Positions 26,249-35,359 of a stretch of DNA of 64,000 nt are shown here, piece after piece (position 1 is the first letter of the stretch; every line of letters begins with the position of its first letter). The DNA is from JAGQYP01 sp041392305. GTDB lineage: Bacteria; Bacteroidota; Bacteroidia; Flavobacteriales_D; Crocinitomicaceae. The notes beneath the pieces were generated by a model. It did not search any database. It saw only the letters and a list, made by a program, of their open reading frames with translations, and was not told the DNA's origin. The stretch lies in contig JAWKMJ010000002.1 of assembly GCA_041392305.1 (NCBI GenBank), positions 124,001-188,000 on the forward strand. Reading direction: 5' to 3'. The position numbers and the translations under genes are program-made.

Positions 26249-27496
26249 TCAATTTAAAGAGTTTTTCTGGGCAAGAAATTCATAAGCAATGTCAATGTAA
26301 TGGAAAAGATCAGCAGGATGTCCAATTCGCTCTATATATTTTTCATACTGTGGCATGATCCCTTGCATATTTTTAAAATCTTCCAAATTATATTTTTCGT
26401 CTCGATTGTGACCTGTGCGAACTATAATCAGATTCTGAGTAGGGATACTAATCACATATTGTCCTAAAATACCACGTGCGTAATAGACAGGATCCTTTCC
26501 GGACGGGTACAACCAATAGAAGAGTCCATATTGATCATTTTGATTCTCTTCGTCTTCTAAAATTCTTGCTGGAGTAAGCATTTCTGAAATGTAACTCGTA
26601 CTCAATATTTTTTTACCCTTATAGAATCCATTTTCATTAATTAATCTGCCTAAGCGGGCAAAATCTCTTGTTGTTGCGTACAAACAGCAAAATGCTTTTT
26701 CCATACCTCCATCATCATCCAAAGACCAATGGGCATTGTTTTCTGTGCCTATACGAGACCAAAGAAATTCTTCTGCAAACTCTGAAATCGACATTCCAGT
26801 TGCTTCTTTCAGGACAAAACCAACGATCTGGGTGTTTCCACTTTGATAGTCAAGCATTTTTCCCGGGGGATTAACGGCGCTAAGTGTTTTCACAAGACCT
26901 AAAAGATCCCATCCGTAATAACCCTCAGCATTATGAGATAAAGGATTTCCTCCACTTTCACCCCAATCTAGTCCAGCAGACATCTCAAGTAAATGTCGAA
27001 TCGTAATTTTATCTTTACCCTCTCCAGTAAACCAATCCAAATATTTGCTGGCTGGCTCATCTATAGAACCAATAAATCCCTGATCAATAGCAATTCCTAC
27101 AAGTACACTGATATATGATTTTGCAACCGAAAACGAGTTAGATACAGTTTCTTTAGAATGTTCATCCCAGTATTCTTCATAAATGATCTCGTTATTATGT
27201 ATGACCAGTAAACTAGTAGTTTCTAGTTCTTCCAAATATTTTTTTTGATTCTGAGTTAGGGTCATCTTATCTATTTCAGAGTAGACTTTCCATGGTTCGG
27301 GATGATCTGAGGCATTGATTGTGGAATAATAAAAAACGTCAAGGTCATAAATCCCTGGGCCAGTTTGTCCTCTAAAATAGGTTGACCAAACCGCTTTGAA
27401 AATGTAGTGTTTTCCACTGATCAGAATGGTTGCGCTAATTAGGAGTAAAAGACCTAAAATGGACAATCCAGTATATTTAAGAATTTTCCTGATCAT
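26249..27496 (-). CDS. Membrane-anchored serine hydrolase (beta-lactamase class C / NylB-like)
   Basis: 415 residues. An N-terminal membrane helix (ILKYTGLSILGLLLLISATILIS in part: LSILGLLLLISATI) anchors a periplasmic catalytic domain. The penicillin-binding SxxK motif is NSFSVAKSYISV, the second motif is DYQSGNTQ (Tyr), and RTGHN sits where the KTG triad is expected. The architecture fits the esterase and 6-aminohexanoate-dimer hydrolase group. The substrate is unknown; an amide or ester is likely. It begins 2 bp from lipB and may be cotranscribed with lipB and the isomerase. Confidence 0.86.
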   Translation of the reverse strand: MIRKILKYTGLSILGLLLLISATILISGKHYIFKAVWSTYFRGQTGPGIYDLDVFYYSTINASDHPEPWKVYSEIDKMTLTQNQKKYLEELETTSLLVIHNNEIIYEEYWDEHSKETVSNSFSVAKSYISVLVGIAIDQGFIGSIDEPASKYLDWFTGEGKDKITIRHLLEMSAGLDWGESGGNPLSHNAEGYYGWDLLGLVKTLSAVNPPGKMLDYQSGNTQIVGFVLKEATGMSISEFAEEFLWSRIGTENNAHWSLDDDGGMEKAFCCLYATTRDFARLGRLINENGFYKGKKILSTSYISEMLTPARILEDEENQNDQYGLFYWLYPSGKDPVYYARGILGQYVISIPTQNLIIVRTGHNRDEKYNLEDFKNMQGIMPQYEKYIERIGHPADLFHYIDIAYEFLAQKNSLN

Positions 27497-27498
27497 AA

Positions 27499-28191
27499 TT
27501 ATTCCGAGTAATCAAAATCGAAAATATTTGAAAGATTGATTTTTAAAATGGATTTAACTTCTTCCATGTCAATCTTTCTCCCCAATTCATTCTGCATTGA
27601 AGTTACGGCTTTATCGTCTATTCCACAAGGAATTATATTGTTGAAATAGTTTAAATCGCTATTGATATTAAAACCGATTCCGTGCATAGTTACCCAACGC
27701 GCGCACTTAACTCCCATGGCGCAAATTTTTCTGGGACCTTTTTCATCGTTGATCCAAACACCCGTTAAACCTTCTACACGCGTTCCATTGATTCCATATT
27801 CCTTTAGAGTCATGATCACAGCTTCCTCAAGAAATCTAAGGTATTTGTGAATATCTGAAAAGAAATGATCCAAATCGAAAATAGGGTATGCCACTAGTTG
27901 CCCGGGACCATGATAGGTAATGTCGCCCCCTCTATTTATTTTATAGAAAGTGGCATCTGCTTCTTCGAGTTGTTTGCCCTGGATGAGCAGGTTTTCTTCT
28001 TTTCCGCTTTTTCCTAAGGTATAGACATGAGGATGTTCGCAAAAAAGCAAATAGTTTTGAGTTTCAATTGGATTGTCAGTGTTTCGATTTGCCATTTTTT
28101 GATCCACAGTAGCCTTAAAGAGTTTTTCTTGATAATCCCAGGCTTCTTTGTAGTCGATTAGACCAAGGTCTTGAAAATGGACTTTTCGCAT
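27499..28191 (-). CDS. lipB: Lipoyl(octanoyl) transferase LipB
   Basis: 230 residues. It moves octanoyl from acyl carrier protein onto the lipoyl domains of 2-oxoacid dehydrogenases. Seen are HPHVYTLGKSGKEEN, the family signature RGGDITYHGPGQLVAYPI, the Lys of KICAMGVKCARWVTMHG, and the catalytic Cys of NIIPCGIDD. The ATG overlaps the stop of the upstream isomerase gene (TAATG), so translation is coupled. Lipoate synthase is not in the window. Confidence 0.95.
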   Translation of the reverse strand: MRKVHFQDLGLIDYKEAWDYQEKLFKATVDQKMANRNTDNPIETQNYLLFCEHPHVYTLGKSGKEENLLIQGKQLEEADATFYKINRGGDITYHGPGQLVAYPIFDLDHFFSDIHKYLRFLEEAVIMTLKEYGINGTRVEGLTGVWINDEKGPRKICAMGVKCARWVTMHGIGFNINSDLNYFNNIIPCGIDDKAVTSMQNELGRKIDMEEVKSILKINLSNIFDFDYSE

Positions 28192-29174
28192 TAAATTTTA
28201 GACAATTCTGATTTTAAATGGATGATCACATCGATTTCAATAGGATCAACTTTTTTGTTGTCTGCCAAATAAACAGAAACTAGATCTGTAAGGTGAATCA
28301 GGTAAATATACCTTTCGATTCTAGTTTTTCCTTTGGCATGTACTTCAGTGATATGTGAAGTGAATTTTTTCATTTGTTCGATGGAAATATCGATACGTTT
28401 TTCAGTACGATAATAGTCTTCCTCGGTTCTGAAAATGATGACGGACAAATCGTTTGTTCCAGAAGCCCAGCCAACTAATTCGTTATGATTCAACTCCGGG
28501 AAAACATGATGCCAACACAGTTGTTTTGCATTTTCATTCAATTGTTGTCTGAAACGGATCAAAACGGATTCGAAAAGCGGGGAAGCATACAAAACTGGAG
28601 TTCTTCCGTGCAAAGCATCTGCAAGTTTTTTTGCTTCCGCCTTGATGTCCGCTTCATTATCTTGAATTAATTGCACACCTGATTTCACTTCATTGATAAA
28701 ATCCGAAGAAATGATACCGTAATGGTGCAAAATAAACTGCAATTCCACAAAGGAATAACCTAGTGCAGCTCTTGGCGGATAGCCTTCAGGGATTTGAATA
28801 TGATTGTATCCTTTTTCCTTAGCAATGTCAATAATTTTACCGCCGGAGCTTACAACAGCTATTTCAGAACCTGCAGAAGCTGCCTTTTCCATTGCTTCCA
28901 AGGTTTCTTCAGTATTTCCCGAATAAGAACAGGCAATGGTAAGGGTATTTTTCCCAACTGATTTTGGAATGAAATAATCGTTTGAAATGGTCACCGGTTG
29001 TTCAATTTTGTCCCAATACAACTGAGACACCAATTTTCCACCGATTCCAGATCCTCCTAAACCACAAATAAAAATGTTGTCAAAAGACTTATTTGTATTG
29101 TTAAATGCTGATTTTGAACCGATTTCCAGTCCTTCAATTAAATGTTTTGAAAACTCTTCAATATAGTCTTTCAT
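28191..29174 (-). CDS. Bifunctional phosphoglucose/phosphomannose isomerase
   Basis: 327 residues with the sugar isomerase (SIS) fold in two halves. The opening IFICGLGGSGIGGKLVSQLY, TIACSYSGNTEETLEAMEKA (20 residues) and VSSGGKIIDIAKEKGY bind the phosphate; HHVFPELNHNELVGW holds the catalytic Glu and His of the bacterial-archaeal PGI/PMI type. It interconverts fructose-6-phosphate with glucose-6-phosphate and mannose-6-phosphate, feeding central metabolism and sugar nucleotides. It heads a unit with lipB and has a good -33/-7 promoter upstream. Confidence 0.9.
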   Translation of the reverse strand: MKDYIEEFSKHLIEGLEIGSKSAFNNTNKSFDNIFICGLGGSGIGGKLVSQLYWDKIEQPVTISNDYFIPKSVGKNTLTIACSYSGNTEETLEAMEKAASAGSEIAVVSSGGKIIDIAKEKGYNHIQIPEGYPPRAALGYSFVELQFILHHYGIISSDFINEVKSGVQLIQDNEADIKAEAKKLADALHGRTPVLYASPLFESVLIRFRQQLNENAKQLCWHHVFPELNHNELVGWASGTNDLSVIIFRTEEDYYRTEKRIDISIEQMKKFTSHITEVHAKGKTRIERYIYLIHLTDLVSVYLADNKKVDPIEIDVIIHLKSELSKI

Positions 29175-29196
29175 TCCTTAATCAAAAATTTGTGTT

Positions 29197-29226
29197 CAAA
29201 TATACACATTCGCTCTATCGATACAA
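29197..29226 (-). promoter_or_regulatory. Bacteroidota-type promoter TTG-N19-TATATTTG for the isomerase-lipB unit
   Basis: On the minus strand TTG (29226-29224) is followed by a 19-bp spacer and TATATTTG (29204-29197), an exact TAnnTTTG. The isomerase ATG begins 22 nt further on. This is the best complete promoter match I found in the window. Confidence 0.6.
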
Positions 29227-29297
29227 TACAGATGCGCATGTTTGCTTAGAAAAACGGAAAATTGAAGAAAAAGTTGCGGAAATTAAGCACATAGTTT

Positions 29298-29957
29298 CTA
29301 TTTCAACTTTTGAATGTCCTCCATCAATTTGTCTACTTCAGTCGGACTCGTTCCATCATAGTATCCTCTTATTCGTCCTTTTTGGTCGATGAGTACAAAA
29401 TTATTGGTATGAATGAAATCACTTCCCGCATCTCCTGGTTCACCAACTTCAGCAGGTTTTAAGACGAAATAAGATTGACGAGCTAAACGATATAATTCTT
29501 CTTTTTCTCCTGTCAAGAAATACCACTTTTTGGAAATTGCTCCGTGTCTTTGAGCGTATCTCGCCATCACTTCAACCGTATCGTTTTCGGGATGTACGGT
29601 ATGAGATAAAATCAAAATTTCAGGATCGTCTTTGTATTTTTCCTGAACTCTTTCAAGCTGTGCAGTCATTTTCGGACAAATCGTTGGGCATGTAGTAAAG
29701 AAGTAATCTGCCACATAGATTTTTCCTTCTACATCCTTCTTTGTAATGGTATCTCCTTCTTGATCTAAGAAAGCAAACTGACCTATTCTGTGGTTTTTTT
29801 CATTGTAATTGATAGTGTTGTCTTTCAATTCTGGATTGACATCTTTGGGTTGGTAAACTTTAAGTTCATCTGGTCCATAATCCTTCGTATTTAGAAAAAC
29901 TGCAACAGAAATTCCAACAATTAAAATGATAAGAAATAATACAATTCGAGTTACCAT
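29298..29957 (-). CDS. SCO family protein (copper/cytochrome oxidase assembly)
   Basis: 219 residues from ATG 29957; a TTG 15 nt further upstream is less likely because it would overlap a -7 box. An N-terminal helix (IVLFLIILIVGISVAVFL) anchors a periplasmic thioredoxin-like domain. The copper-binding CPTIC is in DYFFTTCPTICPKMTAQL, and the partner His is in ILSHTVHPENDTVEVM. SCO proteins deliver copper to the CuA site of cytochrome c oxidase or handle redox of its cysteines. No oxidase gene is adjacent, so the partner is not shown here. Confidence 0.9.
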   Translation of the reverse strand: MVTRIVLFLIILIVGISVAVFLNTKDYGPDELKVYQPKDVNPELKDNTINYNEKNHRIGQFAFLDQEGDTITKKDVEGKIYVADYFFTTCPTICPKMTAQLERVQEKYKDDPEILILSHTVHPENDTVEVMARYAQRHGAISKKWYFLTGEKEELYRLARQSYFVLKPAEVGEPGDAGSDFIHTNNFVLIDQKGRIRGYYDGTSPTEVDKLMEDIQKLK

Positions 29958-29969
29958 GAATTTTTTTTG

Positions 29970-29977
29970 CAAAGATA
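29970..29977 (-). promoter_or_regulatory. Putative -7 box (TATCTTTG) for the SCO gene
   Basis: Exact TAnnTTTG on the minus strand; 12 nt separate it from the ATG at 29957, predicting a very short leader. Confidence 0.45.
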
Positions 29978-29994
29978 GGGAGTGAAATTTTTAA

Positions 29995-30143
29995 TTATGA
30001 ATTATCAACGATTAATTATCAATTATCAATTGAAAATTGAAAAGGTTCCTTGTGAATAGTTTTTTGTAAAAAGTTCCTTGTACCTAGTTCCTTGTGAATA
30101 GCCCTTTGTATTTTTTTGAACACGGAACACGGAACACGGAACA
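29995..30143. repeat. Low-complexity intergenic repeat block
   Basis: The gap between the SCO and kinase genes holds AATTATCAA-type repeats (about 29994-30030), two copies of GTTCCTTGTGAATAG (30045-30059 and 30087-30101), a third GTTCCTTGT, and three tandem CACGGAA units (30121-30141). The last resembles an imperfect inverse of GTTCCTTG. No coding potential is seen. Confidence 0.7.
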
Positions 30144-30146
30144 ATT

Positions 30147-31694
30147 CTAAGATTTTAGAAAAATTCTGAAAGTGGTGCCTACGTTTTTCTCGCTTTTAAG
30201 CACAAATACTTTTCCTTTGTGGTATTCTTCTACAATTCTTTTTACCAAACTTAGTCCAAGACCCCACCCTCTCTTTTTTGTTGTATATCCAGGGTTGAAA
30301 ACTGTTTTGAGGTTTCCGGCAGGAATACCTTTTCCGGTATCTGAAATGTCGATGAGCAGATCATCCATTTTTCTATGAATTTCAACGGTGATTTTTCCCT
30401 GACCTTCCATGGCATCTATCGCATTTTTGCAAATATTTTCGATGACCCATTCAAAGAGGACCGGGCTGAATCTTGCAATCATTTTAGGTTCTTCAAATTT
30501 GGTGCTGAATTCAATTTTGTCTGATGATCTTTTGTCTAAATAATCCACAATCCCTTGAATGGTTTCGCAAATATTGAGTTCCTCTAATTTAGTTTCGGAT
30601 CCAATTTTCGAGAAGCGATCGGCAATCGTATTCAGTCTATTAACATCTTTCTCCAGTTCCGAAAGCAATTGAGGATCCGTTCCATTGGCTTCCAGGAGTT
30701 GAATCCAAGCCATTAAGGAAGAAATGGGAGTTCCCAACTGGTGCGCTGTTTCCTTAGACATTCCTGCCCAAACTTGATTTTGTTCTGCTTTTTTGAAAAC
30801 TGAAAAAGCCAGGTAAGCAATTAAAATGAATAAAGAGATCATGATGATCTGCACGATGGGAAAGTATTTGAGGTAGGTTAGTTCGACACTATTCTTATAA
30901 AAAACAATTCCTTCTCGGTCATCAATTTTCACGTCAATTCCGTCATTTTCAGACATAAATTCCTTCATTTTTGCTGATATTTTCTCTGGTGAGTCAATTT
31001 CTGAAGAATCCAGATTGGAGGCAATGACGGAATAATCGGCTTTATCTAAGAACAAAACTGGAACCAAATTCGGATTATCAATGATTTCTTTATTGAAGCC
31101 TTCGATCAACTGATTTCTTTGTTCTACTAGGTCCTGAATCTTTCTGGAATCACTGTAAAAGACGTACTGTTTTTGATTTTTATCAATATTTACGACGATG
31201 GGCACATGGGTTTTAGACCACATTCTCACTTTTTCCAATAAAATCTGATTGATTATTTTTTTAGAGCTGTCTGGAAATTGAAGTTTGATAGAGTCCAAAT
31301 TGAAATCATAAATATTCAGGTAATTCAAGATCGAGGAATCTTTGTCCATTAAAATCACAGGAATGTTCTTGTTATGCTGAATGATTTCGATGTAGAAAGT
31401 ATAATCTACATTGGAATTCGGATCGAAAGGTTTTACAAGTTCTTCCGTGGCTTTGGCCCACAATTTCATTTTTTCCCTTTCCTCGTGTTTGAGCTCTTCA
31501 AAAGTTCTATTTGTTAGGGTGATTAATTCGGCTTTTTTCTGAAGGGTTTCAGTCCATTGTTTTACGGGAATTTTCTCTCTTTTGCGTAAGCTATCTACTA
31601 GATAATTACTATAGATCAAAGAAAAACAGATTAAGACCACAGCTGAGATCAGCAAAGCAATTTTCCACTTTTGTTTTTTCGAGTATAAATTCAT
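30147..31694 (-). CDS. Sensor histidine kinase with periplasmic sensor region
   Basis: 515 residues. One membrane helix near residues 12-30 and another near 280-300 (IVQIIMISLFILIAYLAF) enclose a periplasmic region of about 250 residues with no named sensor domain. The dimerisation/phosphoacceptor helix is KETAHQLGTPISSLMAW with the His, and the ATPase domain shows ENICKNAIDAM (N box), DISDTGKGIPAG (G1) and GWGLGLSLVKRIVEEY (G2). No response regulator gene is beside it, so the partner is unknown. It lies 6 bp after the AsmA gene and is probably cotranscribed, hinting at an envelope-related signal. Confidence 0.9.
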   Translation of the reverse strand: MNLYSKKQKWKIALLISAVVLICFSLIYSNYLVDSLRKREKIPVKQWTETLQKKAELITLTNRTFEELKHEEREKMKLWAKATEELVKPFDPNSNVDYTFYIEIIQHNKNIPVILMDKDSSILNYLNIYDFNLDSIKLQFPDSSKKIINQILLEKVRMWSKTHVPIVVNIDKNQKQYVFYSDSRKIQDLVEQRNQLIEGFNKEIIDNPNLVPVLFLDKADYSVIASNLDSSEIDSPEKISAKMKEFMSENDGIDVKIDDREGIVFYKNSVELTYLKYFPIVQIIMISLFILIAYLAFSVFKKAEQNQVWAGMSKETAHQLGTPISSLMAWIQLLEANGTDPQLLSELEKDVNRLNTIADRFSKIGSETKLEELNICETIQGIVDYLDKRSSDKIEFSTKFEEPKMIARFSPVLFEWVIENICKNAIDAMEGQGKITVEIHRKMDDLLIDISDTGKGIPAGNLKTVFNPGYTTKKRGWGLGLSLVKRIVEEYHKGKVFVLKSEKNVGTTFRIFLKS

Positions 31695-31700
31695 TCTTCT

Positions 31701-34346
31701 TTAATTCTCTATATCAAACTCAATTTTTTCTTCATTCTTATTTTCTTCCTTGATTTTGTTGAAGAATGAATTAATCTTGTTTTTCTTTTTCTTTTCCGTT
31801 TTAACGCTATCTGATTCAATCAGGTTGGGTTCGCCTTTTTGATCAAATTCTCCATCATACATTAAAAATTCTTCTTCTTTCTTCTCTATTTCATATGCCT
31901 TAACGGTACTGTCTTTTTTGAAGAGTCCAAAATCTCTTTTCAGCATGGATTTCAGATCTTCTTTTTCCTGAGCCAAATCTTGTTTTACTTTTTCCTTTTT
32001 CGAAGTTTTATCCCATTCAATGATAGGATTATCAACCGTTCCATACATTTTCAAAAAGACCCTGAATCCTGTTCCATCGTCTTCAATTTTACCAAATTCT
32101 GTGTATTCAGGTGTGGTTTTCAATTCTCTAAACCTGAAATTAAAGCTATAATCGATGCGGTTGTCAAACCAATGTTCTCCCTCCACATTAATATCGAATG
32201 CATTGGTTTTAATTTCCATTTCCGGGATACGAATTTTAGAATCCTGAACTACGATGGTATTTTGCAATCTTTCAAATTTCAGGTTCAGCAGTTTCTGTTC
32301 GAGAGGTCCAATGTGCTTTTTCAAAAATAGATTGACCATTTTCGTTTCGCGCATGCTTTGCGTAATGGATTTCATCGCAGCCAAATTGTTGAGTTCTCCA
32401 TTCTGAATATCAAAGCTAACTTGAGCATACAACTGATCTTTCACTAAAGCTTTGGCCTGATTGAATGGAATCAATAAATGCGCTTTGATGTTTGAAGTTC
32501 CTTTGATATTTTGAGAAGTTATAGTTTTCTGATCAAAATTATTCCAATCTGCAAAAACTTCCTGAATATTGATTCCTTTCAAATTGGTAGCAATCTCCAA
32601 CAGGGAATTCGGACTATTGCGGTTGTCAAAGTCAATCTTTCCAGAGATCCTACCTCCGTAGGCGTTGCATCGGAAATTAGAAACAATTAATCTCCGATTC
32701 AGCATTTTTGCTTCCAAATCGATATTGGCTATGGTGTGTTTGTAGTAATCGAATTTTTTGCAGCTGAGGTCCACGTTAAGGTTTACATTTTCCGGCAAAA
32801 TTCCGGTCTGACTCGTATACTTCTCATTGGTAAAAGTAAAATCATCCAGATTGATATAGTTGCTTTTTACAGAGGCTATCAAACTTAAAGTTCCCTGTTT
32901 ATTGATATATTTTCTGAAGTTTTTCAGGGCTCCGGATAGGGCGATGTCGGAGGATCCAAAAAGCAAGGTAAAGTCTTTCAATGCAATGTTATCATTATTG
33001 ACGGCCAACTTTCCAGTAACGTTTTGCACTTTTTTCTTTTGGAAGATCATACCCACATTATTCAGATCAAAATTTCCTTGAATATGTTCCAGTGTTTTTC
33101 CTTCTTTAATCTTCAAATTTGTGGATAGAGCAACTGAGCCTGTCGGGTTTTGAATTCCTTCAAATTTGAATATTTTTCCCACTGCAGAAAGGTCGAGATT
33201 GCCTTTGGCTTTGATTTGTATGTCGGGTTTATTCAAGTTTTGGATTTTGGCATTTCCTTGTAGAAATCCGTTGAAGATTTTCATGTCAAAGGTTTTCAGA
33301 TTGAGTTCATTGCCTTGTTCGTTCTGACTAAAATGACCATCCAAAGTGATGTCCGAGACCTGAATTTTATTGGAAGGTTCAAAAATCTGACCCTTTTCAA
33401 TTTTGAAATTCGAATTCATCTTGAGATCCGAATAGGCACCATGTATGGCAAAATCAAAGTCCACAATTCCGTTGGCTTGATAGCTGTACATGTCATTAAA
33501 AATCTGACCAGAGAAAGAATTCACAAACTCCTGAAAGGTAATTTGATCCCCTTTGATGTCTAGATCGATAGAGTCTTTGGACAACTTCCCATTCACGTCA
33601 AATTTCATCTCCTCAACTTGGAGTTTACTTTCTTTGAGGTAGAATTTTTCATTGTTTTCGACATGCAGATGTACATTCGCATTGAAATTTCGATTTTCAA
33701 TAAAGCCAATTTTACCAGTGGCTAATTGTTTCACATTCCCTTGAACCGTAGACACCACATCATATTCTTTTTCGTTGAAATTCCCTTCAGCAATCATTTT
33801 ATCCACGAAAATATTTTCGTAATGTCCTGTTTGTTTGCTGTGAAATTGAAAGCGGAAGTTGAGTAGTTTGACACTTTCCAGATCGAAGTCAAATTCGGTG
33901 TCTGTCGTATCTTCGGAAGGTTTAAGAAAATGAAAATTACCTAATCCCTCTTCATTAACTTTCAAATTGAGAAAGCCATTGATGGATTCAATTTTGGTTA
34001 CTTTGTAGTCGCCATCCAAAAGATCCCAAACCGAAAACTGAAGGTACATGTTCTCTGCATAAAGCAAGGTGTCTGAAGTATTCAGAGAAGGATCCAAATG
34101 AGCATCGTTAATTAGGACACCTTTGAAATTCAAACAAGCGTATGGAAATTTGTCCCACAATGAAAGCTCGATGGAATGCACACGCACTTTGGCGTTGAGT
34201 TGTTTGTTGAGTCGATCTACTGCATATTGTTTGATATCATCCTCAAAAAAATAAACCAGTACAGTAGCTGAAGTAAAAAGGGTAAGCAGACCCAATCCGA
34301 TCCAGCCGAGTACTTTTAAGGTGATATTTAATATTTTACGATACAT
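31701..34346 (-). CDS. AsmA-family protein, 881 aa
   Basis: One N-terminal membrane helix (VLGWIGLGLLTLFTSATVLVYFF in part: LGLLTLFTSATVLVYFF) then a very long beta-rich periplasmic region. It shows the AsmA N-terminal pattern ELSLWDKFPYACLNFKGVLI and, near residues 640-760, the AsmA C-terminal pattern with LDLSAVGKIF-like and TNAFDINVEGEHWFDNRIDY segments. The last 100 residues are highly charged Lys/Glu-rich with coiled-coil character. AsmA-like proteins resemble bridge-like lipid carriers that move phospholipid between the membranes; that role is inferred. It is followed by the histidine kinase gene 6 bp on. Confidence 0.85.
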   Translation of the reverse strand: MYRKILNITLKVLGWIGLGLLTLFTSATVLVYFFEDDIKQYAVDRLNKQLNAKVRVHSIELSLWDKFPYACLNFKGVLINDAHLDPSLNTSDTLLYAENMYLQFSVWDLLDGDYKVTKIESINGFLNLKVNEEGLGNFHFLKPSEDTTDTEFDFDLESVKLLNFRFQFHSKQTGHYENIFVDKMIAEGNFNEKEYDVVSTVQGNVKQLATGKIGFIENRNFNANVHLHVENNEKFYLKESKLQVEEMKFDVNGKLSKDSIDLDIKGDQITFQEFVNSFSGQIFNDMYSYQANGIVDFDFAIHGAYSDLKMNSNFKIEKGQIFEPSNKIQVSDITLDGHFSQNEQGNELNLKTFDMKIFNGFLQGNAKIQNLNKPDIQIKAKGNLDLSAVGKIFKFEGIQNPTGSVALSTNLKIKEGKTLEHIQGNFDLNNVGMIFQKKKVQNVTGKLAVNNDNIALKDFTLLFGSSDIALSGALKNFRKYINKQGTLSLIASVKSNYINLDDFTFTNEKYTSQTGILPENVNLNVDLSCKKFDYYKHTIANIDLEAKMLNRRLIVSNFRCNAYGGRISGKIDFDNRNSPNSLLEIATNLKGINIQEVFADWNNFDQKTITSQNIKGTSNIKAHLLIPFNQAKALVKDQLYAQVSFDIQNGELNNLAAMKSITQSMRETKMVNLFLKKHIGPLEQKLLNLKFERLQNTIVVQDSKIRIPEMEIKTNAFDINVEGEHWFDNRIDYSFNFRFRELKTTPEYTEFGKIEDDGTGFRVFLKMYGTVDNPIIEWDKTSKKEKVKQDLAQEKEDLKSMLKRDFGLFKKDSTVKAYEIEKKEEEFLMYDGEFDQKGEPNLIESDSVKTEKKKKNKINSFFNKIKEENKNEEKIEFDIEN

Positions 34347-34437
34347 CCAACCGATTAAGATAAGATTAAGGGTTTTAGATATAACGCGGCTTTGGTTTAT
34401 TTATTCACTTAGGAGTATTGATAGTGTGTGTTTTTAA

Positions 34438-34468
34438 ACCGCAGAGGGCGCAGAGTTTTTCGCAGAGA
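34438..34468 (+). repeat. 31-bp direct repeat, copy 1 (GCAGAG-rich)
   Basis: Begins ACCGCAGAGGGCGCAGAG and continues TTTTTCGCAGAGA. The same 31 bp recur at 35238-35268 in the same orientation with one mismatch. The two copies flank the outer-membrane protein gene at 34497-35183. Confidence 0.8.
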
Positions 34469-34496
34469 GCTCTGTGACCTCTATGGTTCAATAAAA

Positions 34497-35183
34497 TTAA
34501 TGTTTTTCCAAAGTAGGATTGTATTTTCTTGCCCAATTGAGACCTATCGAAAGCTTCAAATATTGGTTTGGGAAATAGTTTCCAATTGTTTTATTTTGGT
34601 AATAGTATCCTAAACCATAATGATAAGTCATACGCAAGATCATTTTGAGGTTCTCCTTAAGAGGGATTTTCATGCCTATACTAGCTAAAACTCCTCCAGA
34701 AACTCCATTTCCGATATGAAATTTTTGATTTTCAGAAATGCTAGAATACGTATAACTCCAATAGTGAACATCACCTAAACCATTGAAAATTGTATTTTCC
34801 ATATATGGACCTAATTCGAAAACAACTTTATTTTTTCTGCCAACATTAAATCTTAGAATCAAAGGAATTGTAAAATTATGTAGCTGATGTATGGCGTTGC
34901 GATAAGTTGTATGTCCCTCCCCATAATATTTGAGGTACTGACTTGTATAATTGTATTCGAAGCCAAGAAGGATATTAAAAAAAGAAGGTTCCAAAAACAC
35001 ATGATAAATGCCTAATCCACCTCCAAATTTATTGGTTGTATTGGTATTGGAGATAGTTGAAATATTGCCACTTATATTTACTTCATTAACAATCTGACTA
35101 AAAATAAAGTCATCCGGAATTTCATTTTGAGAAAAAGTAATCGAAGAAAATGTAATGAAGAATATTAGGCCAAGTTTTTTCAT
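34497..35183 (-). CDS. Outer-membrane beta-barrel protein, 228 aa
   Basis: A signal peptide (LGLIFFITFSSITFSQ) precedes alternating amphipathic strands such as GGGLGIYHVFLEPSFFNILL, LLGFEYNYTSQYLKYYG, NFTIPLILRFNVG, VVFELGPYMEN and ILRMTYHYGLGYYYQ. This is the pattern of a PorT-like or OprF-like eight-stranded barrel, with repeated Tyr/Gly at strand ends. A porin, assembly or structural role is possible; nothing catalytic is seen. It is a single gene flanked on both sides by a 31-bp direct repeat. Confidence 0.75.
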   Translation of the reverse strand: MKKLGLIFFITFSSITFSQNEIPDDFIFSQIVNEVNISGNISTISNTNTTNKFGGGLGIYHVFLEPSFFNILLGFEYNYTSQYLKYYGEGHTTYRNAIHQLHNFTIPLILRFNVGRKNKVVFELGPYMENTIFNGLGDVHYWSYTYSSISENQKFHIGNGVSGGVLASIGMKIPLKENLKMILRMTYHYGLGYYYQNKTIGNYFPNQYLKLSIGLNWARKYNPTLEKH

Positions 35184-35237
35184 TAGGTTGATTTGTTTGA
35201 TAAAGATAACGGAAAATCCTTTGATTGGTTTGGGGAA

Positions 35238-35268
35238 ACCGCAGAGGGCGCTGAGTTTTTCGCAGAGA
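35238..35268 (+). repeat. 31-bp direct repeat, copy 2
   Basis: Matches 34438-34468 at 30 of 31 positions (GCGCTGAG here against GCGCAGAG). Downstream it runs on into related GAGAACTTTGAGAACTTTG sequence before the pseudouridine synthase gene. Confidence 0.8.
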
Positions 35269-35359
35269 ACTTTGAGAACTTTGTGCGTTCTCGGTTTTCT
35301 CTGTTGCTAAACAATTGCGCAATCCAAAAGAAACACCGACCTTTGTCAAAATTTTAGTG

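Noticed and set aside
29990..30145. CRISPR-like array
   Set aside because: Units are too short, irregular and lack unique spacers of constant length; no cas genes are in the window.
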